Assembly (NCBI RefSeq): GCF_050942215.1
Contig: NZ_CP192056.1
Span: forward strand, 1,488,001-1,552,000
Length of the DNA: 64,000 nucleotides
Direction of reading: 5' to 3'
From: Sphaerimonospora sp050942215
GTDB taxonomy: Bacteria > Actinomycetota > Actinomycetes > Streptosporangiales > Streptosporangiaceae
Part shown: positions 1 to 8,074 of the stretch, piece by piece
Layout: every line of letters begins with the position of its first letter
Numbering within the stretch: position 1 is the stretch's first letter
Translations under genes and position numbers: made by a program
Notes under the pieces: model-generated
Told to the model about the DNA's origin: nothing
The model's input: only the letters and a program-made list of their open reading frames with translations
The model's database searches: none

Positions 1-213
1 AGATCAGTGTCATTTCCCGATCTGATCCATGCGGTGAGCTGCGGAAATGTACGCCGATCGGCGGGGGCGACGGGCATTCGACATTGCGGACGACTCCGAA
101 GGTGGTGCCATAATGCGTGGGAGCGCTCCCGCGCCCCCGGGGGGGACCATTCCTGTGGGCGCTGTCCGGCACGTCTGTCCACCGGCATGATGGAAGGAAG
201 GTGCCGCGTCTTC

Positions 214-960
214 ATGACGGCATTGGGCGAAGAACCTCCGGCCGGCACGGGCCCCGGCGGAAATGTTCTCACGCAGAAAACAGGCCCCGCCAAAGGCGCT
301 GTGGAAGGCGCCGCGGGGGCCACGGCCCGTCGTTGGGCACCCCATTTGTGGTGGATGTCGCTGGCCGTCGGCGCCGCCGGAGCCGCGTTCGTGTGGCTGG
401 CCACGCCGCATTCCAGAGAGATCCACTCGCCGTGGGATCTGGTCGCCAAACTGATCGCGTTCGCCTGCCTGTGCTTCGCGATCGCGGTCTTTCCCTGGAC
501 GTCGCCGCGCCTGAGCTGGCTGCTCTACGTCCCGTTCGTCTTCTTCACCGGCTACCTGATCCCGCGGATCAGCTGGTTCTACTACGGCGACGGCGCACGG
601 GCCCTGGGTGACAGCTTCTACACCCACCTCTACCTGCTGCTCTATCCCGGGATCGTGCTCACGGTCGCGGCCGCCTACCGGATCGGCGGGGGCACCCCCG
701 GCCGCTGCCTGAAGATCATGGCGACCGGTGTCGTCATCGTGTTCTCGGGCTTCCTCGACATCATGTGGCAGGTCGTCAACCCCGTCGCGATCCCCGACGT
801 CATCGACGCGCCCCACATCAACCTGTTCACCGGGGGCCCGATCTCGTTCGGCGCGACGATCGTGTTCGCCCTCGTGCACGTGCCGATCATCGTCGGGATC
901 AACCTGCTTCCGCTCGACCGCTGGATCGGCCGCCTGCTCGGCGCCGACCCCGCCCACTGA
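214..960 (+). CDS. Six-helix integral membrane protein, first gene of the glycoconjugate operon
   Basis: A 248-residue protein whose family I do not recognise. After about 45 polar residues it shows six hydrophobic segments, starting near LWWMSLAVGAAGAAFVWL and ending near FALVHVPIIVGINLL, so it is a polytopic membrane protein. Aromatic-rich loops (ISWFYYGDG) sit between helices 3 and 4. The ATG at 214 is chosen because a GGAAGGAAG stretch (192-200) lies upstream. The reading frame is open further upstream to position 7, but that part is Arg/Cys-rich and unlike a protein start. The next gene begins 28 nt downstream behind its own GAGGAGGTG, so the two are probably co-transcribed. The context of glycosyltransferases and a flippase suggests a role in envelope glycan or lipid carrier handling, which is inference only. 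Confidence 0.65.
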   Translation: MTALGEEPPAGTGPGGNVLTQKTGPAKGAVEGAAGATARRWAPHLWWMSLAVGAAGAAFVWLATPHSREIHSPWDLVAKLIAFACLCFAIAVFPWTSPRLSWLLYVPFVFFTGYLIPRISWFYYGDGARALGDSFYTHLYLLLYPGIVLTVAAAYRIGGGTPGRCLKIMATGVVIVFSGFLDIMWQVVNPVAIPDVIDAPHINLFTGGPISFGATIVFALVHVPIIVGINLLPLDRWIGRLLGADPAH

Positions 961-988
961 CCACCGTCCACCCGTCCGAGGAGGTGAC

Positions 989-1792
989 ATGCCGGATCCG
1001 CACGTCACATCGCGCACCGTGGGCATCTCGGTGGCGGCGCCCGCGTACAACGAGGCCGACAACATCGCCATGGCCGTACGCGAATGGCAGGAGTACCTGG
1101 AGAACAACCCGGCCGTCGGCGACTGGGAGATCGTCGTGTGCGACGACGGGAGCCGGGACGCGACCGGTGAGATCCTGGCCGAGCTGCGGGACCGGTGCCC
1201 GCGGCTCGTCGTGGTCGGCTTCGAGCGCAATCGCGGTGCGGGGGCGGCGATCGCGGCCGCGATCGCCGCCACCCGGCTCGACTGGGTCGTGCTGCTCGAC
1301 TCCGACGGCCAGTTCCCGATCGCCAACCTCGACCGCGTCATCCCGCGCATCCAGGCGGGCGAGGCCGTGGCGTTCTCCGGCGCGCGGATCAGGAAGGCCG
1401 ACGGCGTGGCGTACCGGTGGGGCTCGGCGGCCAGCGCCGCGGTGAGCAACCTCCTGCACGGCACCCGCTACCGCGACTTCAACTCGATCTTCAAGGTGGT
1501 GTACGGCCCGCTGTTTCGGGCACTGCCGCTGGAGTCCGGCGGGATGAACTGCTCGACCGAGATCACCGCCCGGGTCGCCGAGATCGGGCACCGGTGGGTC
1601 GAGGTCCCGATCGAGCACCGGGAGCGCGGCGGCGGACGCCGCGGCTGGCGGTTCTGGCGGGGAGCGTGCGACCGCGCTCTGTTCGTCGTCTATCTCGGCT
1701 ACCGCCACTGGCTGCTGCGCCGCGGCGTCCTGCGGCGGCCGGGCGACCTGCCGGCCGTGCCGGTCATGCCGGTGCCGGAGGAGGTCCGATGA
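989..1792 (+). CDS. GT2 family glycosyltransferase, polyprenyl-phosphate glycosyltransferase-like
   Basis: A 267-residue GT-A fold glycosyltransferase. The nucleotide-sugar site is seen in VAAPAYNEADN (about residue 15), CDDGSRDATGE (about 52) and the DSDGQFP metal-binding motif (about 103), which resembles dolichyl/undecaprenyl-phosphate sugar transferases. A late HRERGGGRRG basic loop fits that subfamily. There is no clear C-terminal membrane pair, so it would be a cytoplasmic or membrane-associated enzyme. The ATG at 989 follows a strong GAGGAGGTG site, whereas the frame stays open upstream with Ser/Arg-rich shadow sequence. Its stop overlaps the next start (ATGA at 1789). The likely job is loading a sugar on a polyprenyl phosphate or transferring it in the pathway of this operon; donor and acceptor are unknown. 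Confidence 0.85.
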   Translation: MPDPHVTSRTVGISVAAPAYNEADNIAMAVREWQEYLENNPAVGDWEIVVCDDGSRDATGEILAELRDRCPRLVVVGFERNRGAGAAIAAAIAATRLDWVVLLDSDGQFPIANLDRVIPRIQAGEAVAFSGARIRKADGVAYRWGSAASAAVSNLLHGTRYRDFNSIFKVVYGPLFRALPLESGGMNCSTEITARVAEIGHRWVEVPIEHRERGGGRRGWRFWRGACDRALFVVYLGYRHWLLRRGVLRRPGDLPAVPVMPVPEEVR

Positions 1793-3018
1793 CCGTCGCT
1801 GTGACGATGTTCAGCGGCGGTCGCGGAGCGGCCGCCATCTCCCGTAGCCTGCTGCACACGCCCGGGGTCGAGCTGTCGCTGGTGATCAACGGGTACGACA
1901 ACGGGCTGTCCACCGGCGCTTTGCGGCGCCACCTGCCCGGCATGCTCGGCCCGTCGGACTTCCGCAAGAACTTCGCGCTCCACCTCGATCCGGCCGACCC
2001 GGCCCAGGCCGCGCTGTCGTCCGTGCTGGAGCACCGGCTGCCGGAGGGGGCCACGACCGGTGCGCTCATCGAGGCCGTCGGGGAGCGGCGGGGTCCGTTC
2101 GCCGCACTGCCGCGCCAGATCCGCGACGCCGTCGTCGCCGACCTTTGCGCGTTCGCGCGGTGGTCCGCCACCGCCGGTCTCGACCTGGCCGACTGCGCCG
2201 TGGGCAACCTCGTGTTCGTCGGGGCCTACCTGCGCCACGGCGCGGACTTCAACGCCGCGGTCGACTCCTGCGCCCGCATGGTCGGCTCGCCCGTCCGGCT
2301 GCTCAATGTGACCAACGGAGAGAACGCGTTCCTGGTCGCGCTCAAGCGGGACGGCGAGCTGCTGGCCGACGAGGCGGACATCGTCGCGCCGCAGAACGCC
2401 ACGCCGATCACCGACCTGTTCCTGTTGCGCGAGCCTCCGGACGCCCGGCTGCGTGCCGAGCTGGCGGAGCTGCCGCCCTCCTGGACCCGTGAGGTCCTTG
2501 CCCGGGGCCGGGCGGAGATCACGCCGAATCCGAGGGCGCTGGAGGCGCTCGGAGACGCCGACCTCATCGTGTACGGCCCCGGCACCCCGCACTCCTCGCT
2601 GCTGCCGAGCTATCTCACCCCCGGCGTGGCGGACGCGATCGCGGACAACCGGGCGGCGGCCAAGGTGTTCGTCGTCAACACCCGACACGACCACGACGTC
2701 CGCGGGTTGACCGCCACCGACCTCGTCGACCGCACGCTGGCCTACCTCGGCGACCCCGGCAACGAGCGGCGGCTGGTGACCCATGTGCTGAGCCACCGTG
2801 CCGAGCACCCCGGGGGAGCGAACCACCGGGGAACCACGCTCACGCCGGACGCCCCGATGGTGCCGCAAGACGTCCTCGACCGGGGGGAGTGGGCCGGAGC
2901 ACGCTGGGTCGTCGCCGACCTGGCGGAGCCCGGCCGGGCCGGCGCGCACAGCGGGGAGCGCACCGTCGAGGCCCTGCTCGCCATCCGCGGCGAAGCGGCA
3001 CTGGCGCGGGCGCGATGA
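1789..3018 (+). CDS. CofD/YvcK-superfamily protein (2-phospho-L-lactate transferase-like)
   Basis: A 409-residue member of the CofD/YvcK fold. Visible signatures are the N-terminal glycine loop MFSGGRGAAAISRSLL, the following INGYDNGLSTG (equivalent to the DDGGSTG of the family), LLNVTNGENAFLVALKRDG in the middle and YGPGTPHSSLLPSYL near residue 265. In the superfamily, CofD/FbiA transfers a phospho-lactyl or enolpyruvyl moiety from a GDP-activated donor to the F420 precursor, while YvcK/CuvA proteins bind UDP-sugars and affect wall synthesis. The final about 60 residues are family-atypical. It overlaps both neighbours by 4 nt, so it is tightly coupled to a GT2 and a HAD phosphatase. A role in F420 synthesis is unlikely because no fbiB or fbiC is present and the operon is glycan-related. 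Fold confidence is good; reaction unknown. Confidence 0.72.
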   Translation: MTVAVTMFSGGRGAAAISRSLLHTPGVELSLVINGYDNGLSTGALRRHLPGMLGPSDFRKNFALHLDPADPAQAALSSVLEHRLPEGATTGALIEAVGERRGPFAALPRQIRDAVVADLCAFARWSATAGLDLADCAVGNLVFVGAYLRHGADFNAAVDSCARMVGSPVRLLNVTNGENAFLVALKRDGELLADEADIVAPQNATPITDLFLLREPPDARLRAELAELPPSWTREVLARGRAEITPNPRALEALGDADLIVYGPGTPHSSLLPSYLTPGVADAIADNRAAAKVFVVNTRHDHDVRGLTATDLVDRTLAYLGDPGNERRLVTHVLSHRAEHPGGANHRGTTLTPDAPMVPQDVLDRGEWAGARWVVADLAEPGRAGAHSGERTVEALLAIRGEAALARAR

Positions 3019-3707
3019 CCCCCGTCGTGAGCCCGCCGGCCGAGATCCTCGTCCGCCGCGGCCACTGGCTCTTCGACCTCGACGGCACCCTCGTGGACTC
3101 CTGTCCGGTCCACGAGGCGGCCTTTCGCGAGGCGATCGCCGAGGTCGCGCCCGAGGCGCTCGCCGGCTTCCGGTACGCCGACCACGCCGGGGCGAGCACC
3201 CGCGCCGCCGCGCTGCGGCTGACCGGCGACGCCGAGCGGGCCGGACGGCTGGCCCGGCGCAAGCAGGAGCTGTACCGGGAGCACGTCGCCGCGGGCCGTG
3301 CCGAGCTGTTCCCCGGCGCCGGCGGCCTCCTCGACCGGCTCGCCGCCGCCGGCCGCACGGCGTACCTGGTGACCGGCGGCAGCCGGGCCTCGGTCGAGCG
3401 TGTGCTCGCGGCCTGCGCGCTGACCGGCCGCTTCCGTGCCGTGCTGACCAGCGACGACGTTCCGGCGAGCAAACCCGATCCGGCCGTGTACGCCGCCGCC
3501 TGTGAGCGGTGGGGCGTCGACCCGTGCGACGCGGTGGTGCTGGAGGACTCCGCGCACGGGGTGGCTTCGGCGGTCGGCGCAGGCCTGGCGACCCTGCACG
3601 TCCACGTCGCGGAGCCGGCCCCGGGCGCGGTCGCCGTCGGATGCCTGGACGAGATCACGTCATTACTCGAGACGTCGTTACTCGACTCGGAGGTGAACGG
3701 TGGCTGA
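3015..3707 (+). CDS. HAD-superfamily phosphatase (beta-phosphoglucomutase/PGP-like)
   Basis: A 230-residue haloacid dehalogenase-type hydrolase with all four motifs: LFDLDGTLVDSC (about residue 20, nucleophile and acid/base Asp), LVTGGSR (motif II), SKPDPAVY (motif III Lys) and VVLEDSAHGVASA (motif IV). The alpha-helical cap after motif I matches the phosphoglycolate phosphatase / beta-phosphoglucomutase subgroup, so it should act on a small phosphorylated metabolite in the cytoplasm. The ATG at 3015 overlaps the previous stop (ATGA), and its end overlaps the next gene by 8 nt. Within this operon it could dephosphorylate or isomerise the sugar or acid phosphate used by the neighbouring nucleotidyltransferase. 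Substrate cannot be read from sequence. Confidence 0.85.
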   Translation: MTPVVSPPAEILVRRGHWLFDLDGTLVDSCPVHEAAFREAIAEVAPEALAGFRYADHAGASTRAAALRLTGDAERAGRLARRKQELYREHVAAGRAELFPGAGGLLDRLAAAGRTAYLVTGGSRASVERVLAACALTGRFRAVLTSDDVPASKPDPAVYAAACERWGVDPCDAVVLEDSAHGVASAVGAGLATLHVHVAEPAPGAVAVGCLDEITSLLETSLLDSEVNGG

Positions 3708-4449
3708 GCGACGGCTGTGCGCGGTGATCCCGGCGGCCGGGCGCGGCGCCCGGCTGGGGTTCGACATTCCGAAGATCATGGTCGAGATCGCCGACGGGGT
3801 CGCCGTGTGGCACCTGCTCCACCGGCGCCTGCGGCCGTACGTCGAACACGTGCACGTCGTCATGTCCCCCGAGGGGGAGGGGCCGTTCCGTGCGCTCGCG
3901 GCCGAGGAGATCGCGGGCGGCCAGGTCTCGGTGAGCGTCCAGGAGCGCCCCACCGGCATGGGCGGGGCGATCTTCGGCGCGGCTACGCACTGGGAGCCGT
4001 ACGACGCCATCCTGGTGGTCTGGGGCGACCAGGCGAACCTGTCGCTGTCGACCGTCCGCCGGGTGACCGGAACCCACGAGAAGGGGCTCACGCTGCCGCT
4101 GGTGCCGATGCCCGATCCGTATGTGGAGTACGAGACGGACGGCGGCGCGCTGGTGCGAGTACGGCAGTCGAGAGAGGGAGACGAGTGCCGCCCCGGCGGG
4201 CTCAGCGACGTCGGCGTGTTCTGCCTGGCCACGGACGGGCTGCGGGAGGAGTGGACCCGCTATCTGGCCGGTGCGGCCGTGGGCGCCCGCACCGGGGAGG
4301 TCAACTTCCTGCCGTTCCTGCCGCATCTGTCCCGGCAGGGGTGGCCGCTTTCGGTGGTGCCGGTGACCGATCCGGACGAGGCGCGGGGCATCAACACGGC
4401 CGAAGACCTGGAGTTCGCCCGGCGGGCGTACCTGCGATGCGATCGCTGA
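3700..4449 (+). CDS. NTP transferase (nucleotidyltransferase, GT-A Rossmann fold)
   Basis: A 249-residue nucleotidyltransferase. The N-terminal VIPAAGRGARLGFDIPKIM is the conserved glycine-rich phosphate loop with downstream Lys of sugar-1-phosphate and MobA/CofC-type enzymes. ERPTGMGGAIFGA and VVWGDQANLS (metal-binding Asp) complete the site. It should couple a phosphorylated small molecule to NMP. The GTG start at 3700 is supported by GGAGGTG (3690-3696); the next gene starts 13 nt before its stop. Its length resembles pyrophosphorylases without the left-handed beta-helix of GlmU. With the CofD-like gene two positions upstream it recalls the CofC/CofD division of labour in F420 synthesis, where the first enzyme makes the activated donor used by the second. 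That pairing is inference. Confidence 0.82.
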   Translation: MAERRLCAVIPAAGRGARLGFDIPKIMVEIADGVAVWHLLHRRLRPYVEHVHVVMSPEGEGPFRALAAEEIAGGQVSVSVQERPTGMGGAIFGAATHWEPYDAILVVWGDQANLSLSTVRRVTGTHEKGLTLPLVPMPDPYVEYETDGGALVRVRQSREGDECRPGGLSDVGVFCLATDGLREEWTRYLAGAAVGARTGEVNFLPFLPHLSRQGWPLSVVPVTDPDEARGINTAEDLEFARRAYLRCDR

Positions 4450-5726
4450 TCGACCGGGCGGCCGCCCTCCTGGCCGCCCACCGCTGGGCGGCCGGTCCCA
4501 CGCTGGTGAGCACAGTGGCCAGCGGCACGGCCGCCGCGACCACGCTCGTGATCGCCCGCGGCATCGGCGCCGCGGCGTTCGGGCACTTCACCGTGGTCCT
4601 GTCGATCGCGCTGATCGCCACGGTCGGCATGCTCATGAGCGTCAACTACGTCATGTTCCAGGAGCTGCCGCGGGCCGAGCCCGGCGACCGGCCGGCCCTG
4701 GTGACGACGGCGCTCGCGGCCACGCTCGTGCTGGGGTCGGGCCTGTTCGCCGTCGGCCTGCTGGCCGCCCCGCTGCTGACGGGCGTGCTCGGCGTGGACA
4801 CCCGCACGCTGGCCTTCGCGCTGGCGCTGGCGCTGTCGATGACGCTCAACCAGCTGACCGAGAGCTTCCTGCGCGGGCTGCGGCGGTTCCGGCTCGTGGC
4901 CGGTCTGAAGTTCGCCGTGGCCGTCGCCTACCTCGGTAGCGCGGCGTACTGCCTGCTCGTGCTCGGCCTGCGTGAGGCCGAGCCGTACCTGATCGCGCTG
5001 ATCGTCACGAACCTCGTCTTCGCCGCCGTGTCCGTCGTCGGGTTCGAGGTGCGGCCCCGCGCCTGGTCGACGGCGCTGGCCCGCTCGATCTACCGGCTCG
5101 GCGCGTACGTCACCGCGATCGCCGCGCTCAACGCCGTGGTGTTCGGCATCGACGTGATCTTCCTCAACCACTGGGCGCCGCGGGCCGACGTCGGGGTCTT
5201 CTCCATCTACAACGGCTTCCCCAAGCGGCTGTTCGGCGTGATCTTCACCGACGGCATCGGCCTGATCCTGCTGCCCACGCTGGCCGTCTCCGACAAACCG
5301 ACCGTGATGCGGCGGATCGCCCGGCTCGTCGTGGTCGTCTTCGGCGCGACCGCGGTGTTCTCGTTCGCCGCCAGCACCGTGTTCTTCGCGCTGATGGGCG
5401 AGGAGTATCCGTACTCGCTCGGGCTGATGGCGCTGTCGGCGCTGGGCATCGGCCTGCACACGGTCTTCCACCTCTACTCGGTCGCCCTGTCGATGGACGG
5501 CGTGCGCGGCGCCCGGGTGCTCATCGGCTGCCTGCTCATCGGCACGCCGCCCGCACTGGCCGGCCAGGCCGCGCTCATCGCCTGGCAGGGGCTGGTCGGC
5601 GGGCTGGTGGCCTTCGCTCTGAGCAATCTCATCCTCGTGGCCGTCGTGATGACCGCCGCCGCCCGGCTCTACCGCCCGGACGGCACGGCGACGGCCATGA
5701 CCGGCGCAATGGAGGCACGGCGGTGA
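4437..5726 (+). CDS. Polysaccharide/lipid-linked oligosaccharide flippase (MOP superfamily)
   Basis: A 429-residue polytopic membrane protein with about 12 hydrophobic helices spread evenly from residue 20 to the end. The loop pattern RGIGAAAFGHFTVVLSIALI (first helices) and IYNGFPKRLFGVIF (middle) resembles Wzx/MurJ-like oligosaccharide exporters, including the typical GxxxFGxF motif near the first helix. The ATG at 4437 lies inside the end of the preceding gene; the stop overlaps the GTG of the next gene (GTGA at 5723). It would move the lipid-linked product of the operon's glycosyltransferases across the membrane. The substrate is unknown and there is no obvious polymerase or ligase nearby. 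Confidence 0.8.
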   Translation: MRSLIDRAAALLAAHRWAAGPTLVSTVASGTAAATTLVIARGIGAAAFGHFTVVLSIALIATVGMLMSVNYVMFQELPRAEPGDRPALVTTALAATLVLGSGLFAVGLLAAPLLTGVLGVDTRTLAFALALALSMTLNQLTESFLRGLRRFRLVAGLKFAVAVAYLGSAAYCLLVLGLREAEPYLIALIVTNLVFAAVSVVGFEVRPRAWSTALARSIYRLGAYVTAIAALNAVVFGIDVIFLNHWAPRADVGVFSIYNGFPKRLFGVIFTDGIGLILLPTLAVSDKPTVMRRIARLVVVVFGATAVFSFAASTVFFALMGEEYPYSLGLMALSALGIGLHTVFHLYSVALSMDGVRGARVLIGCLLIGTPPALAGQAALIAWQGLVGGLVAFALSNLILVAVVMTAAARLYRPDGTATAMTGAMEARR

Positions 5727-6979
5727 GGATCGCCCACGTCATCAACCAGTTCCCGCCCAACATCACGGCGGGGCTCGGCAGGTACGCCGAGCTGATCGCT
5801 CCGTATCTGTCCGACGGCCGTCCCATGGCCGTCCTCACCCTCAATGACGGCCGCCTGCCGGTGTGGGAGCGGACCGGCGGCATCACCGTCTACCGGCCGC
5901 GCGGCCGGCTTCTCGGGGCGATCTCCCGCAGGCGGCGGCTCAACCGCACCCGCGGCGTCGAGTTCGCGCTGCTCGCGCTGACCGTCGTGGTGAGCAACTG
6001 GCGATATTTCCGGATGTTACGCGCCCTGCCCCCGGAGCGGCGGCCCGACCTCGTCGCGGTGCACGACTCCACGAACTTCCTGTGCGGCCTGCTGTGCCAC
6101 TACGCGCTGCGGTTGCCGGTCGTGTTCCATGTGCACACCACCGAGTACGGCGTCGCCCCGCAGCGCAGCATCGCCGACCCGCTCAACCTGTTCGCCGCCC
6201 TGGAGCGGTGGCTGGCGCGGATCTCCCGGCGGGTCGTGGTGGCCACCCCCGAGGTGCGCGAGCAGCTGGCCGCAGCGGGCTGGAGCCGTACCCCGATCGA
6301 GGTCGTACGGCTCGGCGGCACCTACGAGCGGCTGCTGTCCGACCCCGGCTTCGACCGGGACGGGCTCCGCCGGGGCGCGGCGGAGCTGCGCGCCCGGCTC
6401 GGCATCGCGCCCGGCGATCCGGTGCTGCTGTTCGTCGGCAGGATCGAGCGGCAGAAGGGCGTCTACCAGCTGCTGGAGGCGATGCGCCGGATCGCCCCGG
6501 CCGTGCCGGGGCTGCGGCTGGTGATCGTGGGCGAGGGCGACGAGGCCGGTGTCGCCAGGATCGTCGCCGAGACCGGGCTCGACGGACGGGTGCTGACCTC
6601 CGGCGGATTCGTGACCGGCCCGGACCTGCTGGAGTTCTACGAGATGGCCGACGTGTGCGTCTTCCCCTCGCTGTTCGAACCGTTCGGCCTGGTGGCGACC
6701 GAGGCGATGGCCCTGGCCCGGCCGGTGGTCCTCGGGGACGGCTTCTCCCGGGTCTTCCTCGGCGACCCGGCCGAGCCCGCCGTACGGTTCGTGCGCGCCA
6801 CCGACCCCGACGACATCGCCGACGGTGTGATCGAGGTGTTCACCGACCCCGACCTGCGCCGCGCCCTGGCGGAGCGGGGCGAGCTGCTGGTGCGGGAGAC
6901 GCTGAGCTGGAGCCGGGCGGCCGGCGAGACGCTCGCCGTGTACGAGGACGTGCTGGCGGTTGAGAGGAAGAAGCGATGA
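5723..6979 (+). CDS. GT4 family glycosyltransferase (GT-B fold)
   Basis: A 418-residue retaining glycosyltransferase. The N-terminal domain begins IAHVINQFPPNITAGLGRYA with the Gly-rich loop of GT-B enzymes. The C-terminal donor-binding domain starts LFVGRIERQKGVYQLLEAM (about residue 236) and carries the conserved EPFGLVATEAMA (about residue 318) with the E-x7-E-type catalytic pair. It is cytoplasmic and probably membrane-associated through basic residues such as SRRRRLNRTRG. GTG is the only sensible start and overlaps the flippase stop; the stop overlaps the next start (ATGA). It presumably adds a sugar to the lipid-linked intermediate. The sugar cannot be named. Confidence 0.9.
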   Translation: MRIAHVINQFPPNITAGLGRYAELIAPYLSDGRPMAVLTLNDGRLPVWERTGGITVYRPRGRLLGAISRRRRLNRTRGVEFALLALTVVVSNWRYFRMLRALPPERRPDLVAVHDSTNFLCGLLCHYALRLPVVFHVHTTEYGVAPQRSIADPLNLFAALERWLARISRRVVVATPEVREQLAAAGWSRTPIEVVRLGGTYERLLSDPGFDRDGLRRGAAELRARLGIAPGDPVLLFVGRIERQKGVYQLLEAMRRIAPAVPGLRLVIVGEGDEAGVARIVAETGLDGRVLTSGGFVTGPDLLEFYEMADVCVFPSLFEPFGLVATEAMALARPVVLGDGFSRVFLGDPAEPAVRFVRATDPDDIADGVIEVFTDPDLRRALAERGELLVRETLSWSRAAGETLAVYEDVLAVERKKR

Positions 6980-7965
6980 TCTCTGTGGTGGTGCCGTGCT
7001 ACAACGCGGCCAAGACCCTGCGGCTCTGCCTGGAGTCGGTGCTGGCGCAGACCCTGCGGCCCGACGAGATCGTCGTCGTGGACGACGCCTCCACCGACGG
7101 ATCGGCGGCGATCGCCGAGGAACTCGGCTGCCGGGTCGTCCGTCTGCCGGAGAACCGGGGGGTGTCGGCGGCGCGCAATGCCGGGATCGACGCCACCACC
7201 GGCGACGTCGTCTTCTTCCTCGACTCCGACGTGGCGCTGCGGCCCGACGCCGTCGCGAACGCGATGGAGATCCTGGCGCGCGACCCCGAAATCGGCTGTG
7301 TGCACGGCGTCTACGACACCGAGCCGCTCATCGACGACGGGCCGGTCGAGTGGTACCGGATCCTGCACGCCGTCTACTGGCGCAGCCGCTATGTGGGCGA
7401 GGTCAACAGCGTCGTGTTCGCGCTCGCGGCGATCCGCCGCGACGTGCTGCTCGCCGTGGGCCGGTTCGACGAGCGCCTGCGCGACTGCGAGGACGTCGAG
7501 TACGGCAGCCGGCTCGCCGTGAACACCCGGATCGTGCTGACCGACACCGTCGTGGGCCGCCACGACGACGGCAGCCGCCTGCTGCCGATCCTCGCCGAGC
7601 AGTGGCGACGCGCCCTACCGCTGATCCCGCTCGCCGTGACCAGGGTCCGGCGGGGCGCGTCCAGAGGCGAGCAGGCCAACAGCCCGGCGGGGATCCTCGC
7701 CTGCGGGCTCGCGCTGGCGAGCCTGGCGCCGGCCGCGGCCGCCCCGGTCCTCGGCCTGTTCCACCCGCTGCTGTTCGCCGTACCCGCCGTGTTCGTCGCC
7801 TGGTTCGTCCTGGCCGACCCGGCGATCATCAGGTTCGTCCACCGGCAGCGCGGGCCCGCTTTCGCGGCCTACTTCATGACCGTTCACCTGGTCATGCACG
7901 TCGTGCTGGTCATCGGCCTGGCCGTCGGCTCGCTGCGGCTGCTGTCCCCGGCGCGGGCGACATGA
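6976..7965 (+). CDS. GT2 family glycosyltransferase with C-terminal membrane segments
   Basis: A 329-residue enzyme. The GT-A domain has VVVPCYNAAKTLRLCLESVL, VVDDASTDGSA, ENRGVSAARNAGID and the metal site FFLDSDVALRP (about residue 78), followed by the ED-containing RDCEDVEYGSRLA acceptor region near residue 170. Three hydrophobic stretches from about residue 230 to the C terminus (for example LFAVPAVFVAWFVLADP) indicate membrane anchoring. It is the last gene of the operon: the start overlaps GT4 by 4 nt and a strong hairpin follows at 7984. It probably extends or finishes the lipid-linked glycan. Confidence 0.88.
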   Translation: MISVVVPCYNAAKTLRLCLESVLAQTLRPDEIVVVDDASTDGSAAIAEELGCRVVRLPENRGVSAARNAGIDATTGDVVFFLDSDVALRPDAVANAMEILARDPEIGCVHGVYDTEPLIDDGPVEWYRILHAVYWRSRYVGEVNSVVFALAAIRRDVLLAVGRFDERLRDCEDVEYGSRLAVNTRIVLTDTVVGRHDDGSRLLPILAEQWRRALPLIPLAVTRVRRGASRGEQANSPAGILACGLALASLAPAAAAPVLGLFHPLLFAVPAVFVAWFVLADPAIIRFVHRQRGPAFAAYFMTVHLVMHVVLVIGLAVGSLRLLSPARAT

Positions 7966-7983
7966 CGGCCGGCGCGATCTGAC

Positions 7984-8011
7984 GGACCGGTGGCCGCCTG
8001 GCCACCGGTCC
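7984..8011 (+). terminator. Intrinsic terminator-like hairpin after the glycoconjugate operon
   Basis: Perfect 12-nt arms GGACCGGTGGCC (7984-7995) and GGCCACCGGTCC (8000-8011) around a GCCT loop. It lies 18 nt after the last GT2 stop and 63 nt before treY. No long U-tract follows, which is normal for high-GC actinobacteria. Confidence 0.75.
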
Positions 8012-8074
8012 TTCACGGCGGGCAGTATGGAGACGACCGGACTGTCCCCCGCGAACCCAGAGGAAGGCGGCCTC

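Noticed and set aside
10..1464. Long minus-strand open frame opposite the first membrane and GT2 genes
   Set aside because: It is Arg/Asp/His/Gly-rich without any family motif and runs antisense to well supported genes; it is a GC-rich shadow frame. Similar antisense frames opposite treY, lysA, rho and prfA were dropped for the same reason.
1789..3018. F420 gene fbiA/cofD proper
   Set aside because: The superfamily fold fits, but there is no fbiB or fbiC, length and C terminus differ, and the operon is a glycan/export unit.
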